Part shown: piece by piece, positions 1 through 4,624 of the stretch
How the letters are laid out: every line of letters starts with the position of its first letter
How positions within the stretch are numbered: the stretch's first letter is position 1
Made by a program: the position numbers and the translations under genes
From: Thermoproteales archaeon
GTDB lineage: Archaea; Thermoproteota; Thermoprotei; Thermoproteales; Thermocladiaceae
Assembly: GCA_027068725.1 (NCBI GenBank)
Contig: JAMOMD010000460.1
Location: forward strand, 1 to 5,230
Length of the DNA stretch: 5,230 bases
Direction of reading: 5' to 3'
Notes under the pieces: model-generated
Databases searched by the model: none
What the model was told of the DNA's origin: nothing
Seen by the model: only the letters and a program-made list of their open reading frames with translations

Positions 1-729
1 TATCGTTATTATTGGTTTTAGTGGTGGTGCTAGTGTAGTTTCATGCCATCTAAACTCTATCGGTGAGTATATTGGATACATAATCCACATTAGTACTGTC
101 CATACTATAGCAAGTACTGCAGTCCACAACTGTGCCCTCCTATCACCTTCAAGAGCTTGTTTTAGCTTAATATGGCTGAAATATGCTATATCTAGTGCAA
201 AACTATACGCAACTGCAGTTAATACAAACATTGGTGATGCTAATCCGTAGAATATCGATATGATAGAGGCATACAAGATTGATACCGCAACATAATGTAC
301 TCTACCTACTCGAGCTCTAATTCTCCAAAAGTATAGGCAAGCATAGATCTTTAATGCTATAATTGATGAGACTACCAATGTAATAACAAGCACTTTCCAA
401 AATGGTACCATACTAATATCAACAAATGCCCACATGTAACCACCACATATTGATATAAGAAATAGTTGAGCAGTTGCAGGACCTATAGGAAAGCAAACAA
501 AAATATAGGAAAGAGGTAACAAAAGAAGCCAAGCCAAAGGATCAATAAGAAAGAAACTAAAACAAAGATAAGCAAAAGCCAACGTGTGACCAAGAAGATA
601 AAGCTTCAATAAGGCACTTGTAATCTTTCTAAAGTAATTACATTTCTTGTCTGTGTTACAACATTGATAATTGATTCTAAAACTGTAACTGTTAACGTTA
701 ACTAAGTTTGGTGTAGAGATTATTAACAT
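1..729 (-). CDS. Polytopic membrane protein of unknown family, N-terminal part (3' end beyond window)
   Basis: Reading the minus strand from an ATG at 729 gives 243 codons without a stop up to the left edge, so the C-terminus is missing. Residues 1-40 are polar and probably cytoplasmic or a soluble tail, with three cysteines at 23, 24 and 30. Hydrophobic stretches follow at about 45-62, 64-82, 84-104, 112-134, 146-163, 165-185 and 202-220, which I read as six or seven transmembrane helices. Basic segments (WRIRARVGR at 135-143 and KLKQALEGDRR at 188-198) look like cytoplasmic loops. After the last helix comes a loop with the motif FRWHETTLAPPLKP (226-239). No family is recognised and no function is offered. 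The codons are rich in T and A compared with the purine genes. The ATG is favoured because a TATA-like stretch lies about 31 bases upstream; no other ATG occurs before residue 99. The unbroken frame with a membrane-protein pattern makes the gene itself likely. Confidence 0.78.
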   Translation of the reverse strand, partial: MLIISTPNLVNVNSYSFRINYQCCNTDKKCNYFRKITSALLKLYLLGHTLAFAYLCFSFFLIDPLAWLLLLPLSYIFVCFPIGPATAQLFLISICGGYMWAFVDISMVPFWKVLVITLVVSSIIALKIYACLYFWRIRARVGRVHYVAVSILYASIISIFYGLASPMFVLTAVAYSFALDIAYFSHIKLKQALEGDRRAQLWTAVLAIVWTVLMWIMYPIYSPIEFRWHETTLAPPLKPIITI

Positions 730-755
730 ATTGCGTCATAAATATTTGCGAAGAA

Positions 756-765
756 CTTATTTTTC
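756..765 (-). promoter_or_regulatory. Candidate TATA box for the membrane protein gene
   Basis: The minus strand reads GAAAAATAAG here, centred about 31 bases before the ATG at 729. This is slightly far for a strictly leaderless start. A second AT-rich run (AAATATTTAT, about 737-746) lies too close to the ATG to serve it. The assignment is tentative. Confidence 0.35.
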
Positions 766-802
766 AAAATTTAAGGTTCTCTTGTTTAGACATTTATTCT
801 TT

Positions 803-892
803 TGGCGCCGGGGGTGGGATTTGAACCCACGCCCCCTGTACGGGGACGGGATCTCCAGTCCCGCGCCTTGGGCCAGGCTCGGCCACCCCGGC
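803..892 (-). tRNA. tRNA-Ser (anticodon GGA), CCA encoded
   Basis: The minus strand folds as a complete class II tRNA. The acceptor stem is GCCGGGG (892-886) paired with CCCCGGC (813-807), followed by discriminator G806, typical of serine tRNAs, and a genome-encoded CCA (805-803). The D arm closes with GCC/GGC (883-881 with 867-865). The anticodon stem CGGGA/TCCCG (863-859 with 851-847) carries the loop CTGGAGA, with anticodon GGA at 856-854, which reads UCC and UCU serine codons. The long variable arm pairs CCCC (845-842) with GGGG (836-833), as expected for Ser rather than class I tRNAs. The T arm is GTGGG-TTCAAAT-CCCAC (830-814). No intron is present. It lies downstream of two candidate small RNA genes on the same strand, with its own possible TATA box about 34 bases upstream. 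Confidence 0.97.
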
Positions 893-920
893 TAACTCTC
901 GTTCCTTACGTTTATCTGTC

Positions 921-930
921 TAGTTTTTAG
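921..930 (-). promoter_or_regulatory. Candidate TATA box for tRNA-Ser
   Basis: The minus strand reads CTAAAAACTA. Transcription from it would begin near 899, giving a leader of about 7 bases before the mature tRNA at 892. It lies just downstream of the C/D box sRNA candidate, so the tRNA could have its own promoter, be read through from upstream, or both. Confidence 0.45.
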
Positions 931-947
931 GCGTTTCTCTTGTTCGC

Positions 948-1016
948 TAGTGGTCAGCTTAGGCGTAACTTAATCATCTATCATCAGTGGGCTGGACTCA
1001 TCATCACTTTACACTA
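948..1016 (-). ncRNA. C/D box sRNA candidate (2'-O-methylation guide)
   Basis: The minus strand carries the full box order of an archaeal C/D guide RNA. C box GTGATGA (1007-1001) matches the RUGAUGA consensus exactly, and an overlapping ATGATGA (1004-998) also matches. D' box CTGA is at 987-984. C' box TAGATGA (980-974) has one mismatch and follows a 3-base spacer. D box CTGA is at 957-954. The spacers that would act as guides are 13 bases (or 10, with the second C box) and 16 bases. The ends TAGTG (1016-1012) and CACTA (952-948) can pair to form the terminal stem. In the family, such RNAs bind L7Ae, Nop5 and fibrillarin and methylate the base paired five positions before D or D'. The targets would contain GGGCTGGAC (C methylated) and CTTAGGCGTAAC (first G of GGCG methylated). 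I could not confirm either in rRNA or tRNA. Confidence 0.72.
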
Positions 1017-1019
1017 ATG

Positions 1020-1036
1020 AAAAAGAATGTGCATTC
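1020..1036 (-). terminator. Candidate terminator: short inverted repeat plus T run
   Basis: On the minus strand GAATG (1036-1032) and CATTC (1029-1025) form a small inverted repeat, directly followed by five T residues (1024-1020). It lies after the GC-rich RNA candidate and the purC-purE operon and just before the C/D sRNA, a sensible place for transcription to stop. The hairpin is weak (4-5 base pairs); in archaea the T run itself is the main stop signal. Confidence 0.4.
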
Positions 1037-1051
1037 AATTTGTTAGAATAT

Positions 1052-1124
1052 CCCCAGGGGTGTAGCCCGACGGATGTCCCCTTCATCCAGGTCGGGGCCA
1101 CCGACCTGTTGGGGGACCGGGGCC
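1052..1124 (-). ncRNA. GC-rich structured RNA candidate of unknown class
   Basis: This stretch is far richer in G and C than the DNA on either side, which in an AT-rich thermophile genome usually marks a structural RNA. On the minus strand GTCCCC (1117-1112) pairs with GGGGAC (1081-1076). Inside it CAGGTCGG (1108-1101) pairs perfectly with CCGACCTG (1095-1088) around a five-base loop. The two stems are separated by an asymmetric internal loop, CAA against GATGAA, in which a degenerate kink-turn (L7Ae site) can be drawn. Outer CCCC (1122-1119) can pair with GGGG (1055-1052), closing a multi-branch fold that also holds a small GGG-CTACA-CCC hairpin. A TATA-like box lies 26 bases before 1124 on this strand, so minus is the preferred direction, though the stems exist on both strands. 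It is not a tRNA (no TTCRA arm), and I see no SRP or RNase P RNA landmarks. H/ACA is possible, but an ACA in the expected place is not convincing. Confidence 0.55.
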
Positions 1125-1146
1125 AATTTTAGCTGTGTTCTAGGTC

Positions 1147-1153
1147 TTAAATT
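1147..1153 (-). promoter_or_regulatory. Candidate TATA box for the GC-rich RNA
   Basis: The minus strand reads AATTTAA, centred at 1150, ten bases beyond the purE stop codon. Initiation about 26 bases downstream would fall at 1124, the first base of the GC-rich island. This agreement is the main reason to place the RNA on the minus strand. Confidence 0.45.
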
Positions 1154-1162
1154 GCTATCTCA

Positions 1163-1612
1163 TTATTCGAGCTTGCATTCTTGTACGAGACCAGCAAGTT
1201 TGAGTATTCTACATGCGAGAAGTGCTGCATTTACAGGATTGTCTATTCCTACTACTGCTACAGGTACGCCACGTGGCATCTGAACCATGCTTAGAAGAGC
1301 GTCAAGACCCATGAGTGATACTGCAAGTGGTACACCTATGACAGGTTTGTCTGTTCTAGCAGCTATGTATCCTGGAAGGGCTGCCGATAGTCCTGCCATT
1401 GCTATGAAGATCTTGGCATCAGTCTCGCGAATGTACTTATCGAGCAGGTCCGGTGTTCTATGAGCACTAAGTATCTGTATCTCGTATGGTATGTTTAACT
1501 TCTTCAGAACCTCTGCAGCCTTCTTAGCGTATTCAAGATCTCTTTCACTTCCGACAACGATTGCTACTAATGGTTTTTCTCCAAACTTTTCGACGAGTCC
1601 GTACTTAGGCAT
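1163..1612 (-). CDS. purE: PurE, phosphoribosylaminoimidazole carboxylase / N5-CAIR mutase family
   Basis: This 149-residue protein of the PurE family forms CAIR (carboxyaminoimidazole ribonucleotide) in de novo purine synthesis, in the cytoplasm. Family motifs are clear: VGSERDL (20-26) at the nucleotide-binding N-terminus, SAHRTP (49-54) with the catalytic His, PVIGVP (90-95), and SMVQMPRGVPVA (108-119). The core begins near residue 15, so about 12 residues precede it; no better alternative start is visible. The ATG overlaps the 3' end of purC by 8 bases, so the two are one operon and are probably translationally coupled; no strong Shine-Dalgarno is seen. The segment AGLSAALPG (73-81) lacks the His found in bacterial class I enzymes (AAHLPG) and partly resembles class II AIR carboxylases. 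No purK is present in the window, so whether the substrate is N5-CAIR or AIR plus CO2 cannot be decided here. Confidence 0.95.
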   Translation of the reverse strand: MPKYGLVEKFGEKPLVAIVVGSERDLEYAKKAAEVLKKLNIPYEIQILSAHRTPDLLDKYIRETDAKIFIAMAGLSAALPGYIAARTDKPVIGVPLAVSLMGLDALLSMVQMPRGVPVAVVGIDNPVNAALLACRILKLAGLVQECKLE

Positions 1613-2339
1613 GGGCTTTCTTTCCCTTGATAGGTTCTAGCTTTATACCTAGTATCTCCAGTATTTTCCTGTAGTTATTCACTAGGTCGCTTGGCGAACA
1701 TCCTCTCCTGTAAGCTTCCTTGTCGAGGTGCTTTCCTTCCCTGTCTACTATTCTGAACGTATCTCCGCTAAGCTCGTCTGCTAGGTATATTGTGCCGTTT
1801 CTTCTTCCAAACTCAAGCTTAAGGTCAATTAGCGTTAGGTCATGCTTAGCGAAGAGATCCGATAGAAGTCTATCGATTTTCAGTGCTAGATCACGTATAA
1901 GTTTCCACTCCTCATCTGTAATCACATTTGCAGCAATAGCATCTTCAGGAAGTATTAGAGGATCTCTCAGCTCATCACTCTTGTAGTGTAGCTCAACTAT
2001 TGGTGGCTCAAGTTTCTGCATTGGTTTCAGGAGTGGCATACGTTTTAGCTGTGAACCATAGGCATAGTTTCGCACTATGACCTCAAGTGGAATCATCTCA
2101 ACTTTGAGCACTTTGAGCATCCTGCCTCCATCATACTCTATGAAGTGTGTCTCAATTCCATGATCTTCTAAATACTTGAACAAGAACGCGCTCAGCGCAG
2201 CGGCATACGTGCCTTTTCCTGGTGCTGCATCTCGCTTTAAGCCATCGAATGCCGTTAACTCATCCTTGAACTCTAGTAGAAGTGTATCATTATCAAGCTC
2301 GTATACGCGCTTTGCCTTTCCTTCGTAGATTAGTCTCAT
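1605..2339 (-). CDS. purC: PurC, SAICAR synthetase
   Basis: This enzyme joins CAIR and aspartate, using ATP, to make SAICAR, the step after PurE. From the chosen ATG at 2339 it is 244 residues, the usual size for stand-alone PurC. Motifs, numbered from this start, are YEGKAKRVYE (5-14, the ATP-binding glycine-rich region), KDELTAFDG (25-33), VRNYAYGSQLKR (89-100, nucleotide substrate region), RDPLI (125-129), and ADELSGDTFR (187-196, equivalent to the family DE(I/L)SPDT motif with G for P). An upstream in-frame ATG at 2351 would add MVVS, but a TATA-like box centred at about 2366 sits 26 bases before 2339 and only 15 before 2351, and the family normally starts at the residue equivalent to 2339. 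The lysine-rich tail IKGKKAHA overlaps purE. Divergent from purQ across a 94-base gap. Confidence 0.96.
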   Translation of the reverse strand: MRLIYEGKAKRVYELDNDTLLLEFKDELTAFDGLKRDAAPGKGTYAAALSAFLFKYLEDHGIETHFIEYDGGRMLKVLKVEMIPLEVIVRNYAYGSQLKRMPLLKPMQKLEPPIVELHYKSDELRDPLILPEDAIAANVITDEEWKLIRDLALKIDRLLSDLFAKHDLTLIDLKLEFGRRNGTIYLADELSGDTFRIVDREGKHLDKEAYRRGCSPSDLVNNYRKILEILGIKLEPIKGKKAHA

Positions 2340-2362
2340 CGACACGACCATTTAATTAGTCG

Positions 2363-2368
2363 TTTTAA
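2363..2368 (-). promoter_or_regulatory. TATA box for the purC-purE operon
   Basis: The minus strand reads TTAAAA within GGCTTAAAACG, with purines (AAAGG) just upstream as a possible BRE. Its centre is 26-27 bases before the ATG at 2339, so the mRNA would be leaderless and begin at or next to that codon. This decides the purC start. Confidence 0.62.
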
Positions 2369-2404
2369 GCCTTTGTTAGTAGCGTAGTGTACGGGCTGCT
2401 GAAG

Positions 2405-2411
2405 TATTTAA
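2405..2411 (+). promoter_or_regulatory. TATA box for purQ
   Basis: TATTTAA preceded by GAAG (possible BRE) is centred at 2408, exactly 26 bases before the GTG start at 2434, which implies a leaderless purQ mRNA. It faces away from the purC promoter, about 40 bases from it, so a single regulator bound between them could act on both purine transcripts; no obvious operator palindrome was seen. Confidence 0.62.
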
Positions 2412-2433
2412 TCAGGCACGTAAATGTAGTGCC

Positions 2434-3237
2434 GTGCGTCGTGAAGACATTCGTGTACTCATAATTAGAGCACCAGGAACAAACTGTGATCAGGAAACAA
2501 AGCTCGCATTTGAGAACCTTGGAACGCGCGCTGAAGTGAAGCCGTTTATGACAGTGCTACGTGAGCAAGACAAGATACTTGAGTATGATATCATAGTAAT
2601 TCCGGGAGGCTTCAGCTACGGAGATTATATTAGAGCTGGTGCAGTTCTCGGAAAGAAGTTAATAACAAAGTTAGGCAAGTACATAAGAGAGTTCTTGAGA
2701 GAAGGCAAGCCAATACTAGGAATATGCAATGGCTTTCAGGTACTGGTAGAGGCTGGCCTAATACCAGGAGTTGAGGGCAAGTACGTATCACTGACGACAA
2801 ACATAAGTATGAGATATGAATGTAGGTGGACCTTCCTACGCTTCGTAAATAAAGCACGGTGTGGCCCTCTAAGCTACGTTCCCCGCGATGCTGTACTTCG
2901 CATACCCGTAGGACATGGAGAGGGCAGACTTGTGACAGACGATACTACACTGAAATTTCTCATAGAAGAAGACCTTGTTGTGTTCAGATACTGCAGACCT
3001 GACGGATCTTTTGCAGAGGGCGAGTATCCCTGGAATCCAAATGGCTCACTATACGATATAGCATCCTTGTGCAACATTGATGGTAATGTTATTGGAATGA
3101 TGCCCCATCCAGAGAGAGCATTCTTTTACTGGCAGCTTCCTGACTGGACAAGAAATAGAGAGAATGTGACATCAATGTATGGAGATGGATATATTATACT
3201 TGAGTCGATAGTGAAGTATGTTGAGAACAAGTTCTGA
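2434..3237 (+). CDS. purQ: PurQ, glutaminase subunit of FGAM synthase
   Basis: This 267-residue class I glutamine amidotransferase hydrolyses glutamine and passes ammonia to PurL, which with PurS converts FGAR to FGAM, the fourth step of purine synthesis. Visible signatures are APGTNCD (13-19), GGFSYGDY (58-65), the nucleophile Cys98 in GICNGFQ (96-102), GHGEGR (160-165), NPNGS (201-205), and the catalytic His225 and Glu227 in MMPHPERA. The start is GTG, supported by a TATA box 26 bases upstream and by the family N-terminus beginning at about residue 6. It is some 40 residues longer than typical bacterial PurQ. Part of the excess is a tryptophan-containing insertion after PHPERA (about 229-250), recalling the glutaminase end of large PurL. 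purS and purL are not in the window. The stop lies four bases from the convergent flavin reductase-like gene. Confidence 0.96.
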   Translation: MRREDIRVLIIRAPGTNCDQETKLAFENLGTRAEVKPFMTVLREQDKILEYDIIVIPGGFSYGDYIRAGAVLGKKLITKLGKYIREFLREGKPILGICNGFQVLVEAGLIPGVEGKYVSLTTNISMRYECRWTFLRFVNKARCGPLSYVPRDAVLRIPVGHGEGRLVTDDTTLKFLIEEDLVVFRYCRPDGSFAEGEYPWNPNGSLYDIASLCNIDGNVIGMMPHPERAFFYWQLPDWTRNRENVTSMYGDGYIILESIVKYVENKF

Positions 3238-3241
3238 GGTT

Positions 3242-3769
3242 TTAAGGTATCCTTATTGTTATGAATTTCTCTCCACCATAGTAGTATAGTAGTTCAACGT
3301 TTTTCCAAGTATCTGCGAAACAGTTCTCTTTAACAAGTATTTCCTGTACTTCTCCTACTATTATCCTATGGTCTCCACCATCGTAGTCTTTCCATAATTT
3401 GCAGCCAATTATTGCAAGTGACCCCTCTATGCCAGGTACTGTGACCTTGCTTAAATTAATGAGCTTCAGGTTAAGTTTCTCTATCTTGTCTACTTGTCTT
3501 CCTGAGACTGTTCCACAGTACATTGCAACATCCTTCATATCTGGACCGAGGACACAGACTGTGAACTCTCCATGCTTTGTTAAGCACTCGTACGTGTATC
3601 TTCTGGGTGCTATTGCTACTGCTATGAGCGGAGGATTCCTAGATAGAGGCATTACCCAGCTCGCGGTCATGACATTAAACTTACCGTCAGGTCTTTTCGT
3701 GACCACGAGCGTTGTTGGAGCTGGCATTAGCAAATAGCAGGCACGTTCAGGAGCAAGCTGCTTGTACAT
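3242..3769 (-). CDS. Flavin reductase-like (FMN-binding split-barrel) protein
   Basis: This 175-residue protein matches the DIM6/NTAB flavin reductase family in length and in motifs. These are PAPTTLVVTKRPDGKFNVMT (16-35), then ASW and RNPPLIAVAIAPRRYTYE (44-61) for the FMN isoalloxazine and phosphate contacts, GEFTVCVLG (67-75), and GGDHRIIVGEV (131-141), the usual strand near the end of the barrel. Members bind FMN and reduce it, or use it as a redox carrier (flavoredoxin-type); the substrate cannot be told from sequence. No signal peptide or membrane segment is seen, so it is cytoplasmic. It starts at an ATG with a TATA-like box 27-28 bases upstream, so it may have its own leaderless transcript despite only 33 bases separating it from the gene before it. 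It lies two genes from the UbiD-family decarboxylase, whose cofactor is made from reduced FMN; a supply role is inference. Confidence 0.88.
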   Translation of the reverse strand: MYKQLAPERACYLLMPAPTTLVVTKRPDGKFNVMTASWVMPLSRNPPLIAVAIAPRRYTYECLTKHGEFTVCVLGPDMKDVAMYCGTVSGRQVDKIEKLNLKLINLSKVTVPGIEGSLAIIGCKLWKDYDGGDHRIIVGEVQEILVKENCFADTWKNVELLYYYGGEKFITIRIP

Positions 3770-3792
3770 ACTGGATCTGAATCTTACAAAGT

Positions 3793-3800
3793 AATAAATT
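3793..3800 (-). promoter_or_regulatory. Candidate TATA box for the flavin reductase-like gene
   Basis: The minus strand reads AATTTATT, centred 27-28 bases before the ATG at 3769 and lying just after the stop codon (3803-3805) of the preceding gene. The spacing fits a leaderless start, like those of purC and purQ. Co-transcription from the upstream genes is also possible. Confidence 0.5.
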
Positions 3801-3802
3801 GT

Positions 3803-4624
3803 TTATCTTTCGACGAGTTTCAATTCGTTAACTATTTCAGCTAGAATATTTGTGAACTTGTTATATAGAGATCCTTTGGAAACCTGAGAGTATATTCTCT
3901 CGCCAGTACTACACAATTCGTCTCTTAGACTATCGTGGACACTGAGCACATCGTTTATTATACTTTCTATACTTCTTCCATTAGCTAAGCCAAATCTACG
4001 CTCAGTAACAGTCATGTCAAGCTCAAGCAGTCTTCCATATATTGGCGATACTTTTCTTTCGACTTCCTTCACTTTTTCTATAACAGCACTATCGAAAGGT
4101 CCAAGGTTGTATATCATGAAGAGAGCACTTGCGTACTCTTTCCTCGCTTCGTAGACACGTGTTAGAAAGTCGAGCACAGGTTCCTGAAGGGATGATCTTT
4201 CGAGTAGTTGTCTTGCTCTGTCTAGATGTTCGTTTAGACGTTTCTGAAAGTGTTCGATACTTTGCCTGTACTTTACTACATCTTCTAGGAATTTTGCTAG
4301 TTCTCGAACGTTTGCTTGTCCTGACGCTACGTGCATCGGCAAGAGATCTATCACTATGTAGTGCTCCCTAGGTGCGGCCCAGTACAGTACTGGGATCGTG
4401 TACTTTGTGCCTATCCTATTAGCTTCCTGTTCTAGAACTAGCGTTCCTGTCAGTATTATACAGATCTTGCAGCCTTTCTCAAGGATCTCCCTTATTGCTT
4501 GATCTAGAAATAGGACAGTTGTTCTGTCGGCAGTTCTCAGAGAGGATAAGGTAACGATAACGTGCTTACGACAAGTCTCCGAAGCCATCAGGAGGAGACT
4601 AGCGAGCTGTCGTCCCGTCGTCAC
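3803..4624 (-). CDS. Uncharacterised protein with degenerate phospholipase D-like N-terminal half and helical C-terminal half
   Basis: A 273-residue protein with no confidently recognised family. Residues 1-115 look alpha/beta: a strand HVIVTLSSL (21-29), a helix ending in AIREILEKG (43-51), a strand KICIILTG (53-60), then a region around REHYIVID (86-93) and ASGQAN (100-105). This order resembles a single phospholipase D-like unit (a spot for HxKxxxxD followed by GSxN), with the catalytic pattern changed to R86-x-H88-x4-D93, so hydrolase activity is unlikely. Residues 116-273 are almost all helix-forming and charged, with possible coiled coils near 116-145 and 180-200. There is no signal peptide, membrane helix or helix-turn-helix. 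The start is GTG, and its GTGA overlaps the TGA of the ubiD-family gene by four bases, implying translational coupling and a shared role. Binding or scaffold function is a guess. Confidence 0.8.
   Translation of the reverse strand: MTTGRQLASLLLMASETCRKHVIVTLSSLRTADRTTVLFLDQAIREILEKGCKICIILTGTLVLEQEANRIGTKYTIPVLYWAAPREHYIVIDLLPMHVASGQANVRELAKFLEDVVKYRQSIEHFQKRLNEHLDRARQLLERSSLQEPVLDFLTRVYEARKEYASALFMIYNLGPFDSAVIEKVKEVERKVSPIYGRLLELDMTVTERRFGLANGRSIESIINDVLSVHDSLRDELCSTGERIYSQVSKGSLYNKFTNILAEIVNELKLVER

Noticed and set aside
852..858. The tRNA-Ser anticodon loop as target of the neighbouring C/D sRNA D' guide
   Set aside because: Only CTGGA is complementary and the flanking bases mismatch; five pairs are too few for a guide target.
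1076..1117. A standard H/ACA guide RNA hairpin on the minus strand
   Set aside because: The trinucleotide ACA begins within the lower stem (GGGGAC-A), the stem is too short for the usual 14-16 base pocket-to-ACA distance, and the kink-turn is only degenerate. Kept as RNA of unknown class.
1052..1125. A tRNA on the plus strand (CCCC at the 5' end, GGGGCCA at the 3' end)
   Set aside because: Only four acceptor pairs form, no TTCRA T-loop or anticodon arm can be placed, and the dominant hairpin sits where the anticodon and T arms should be.
1074..1283. A plus-strand 69-codon frame crossing the GC-rich island and the purE 3' end
   Set aside because: It is antisense to purE, has no promoter at its start, and its serine- and proline-rich composition comes from the structured GC-rich DNA.
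1720..1986. Plus-strand open frames inside purC, and similar frames at 3399-3737, 4129-4371 and 4562-4825, plus minus-strand frames inside purQ
   Set aside because: Each is antisense to a well-supported gene and shows no recognisable domain or promoter.
2349..2351. The ATG at 2351 as the purC start
   Set aside because: It lies too close to the TATA box and adds four residues not usual in the family; 2339 fits better.
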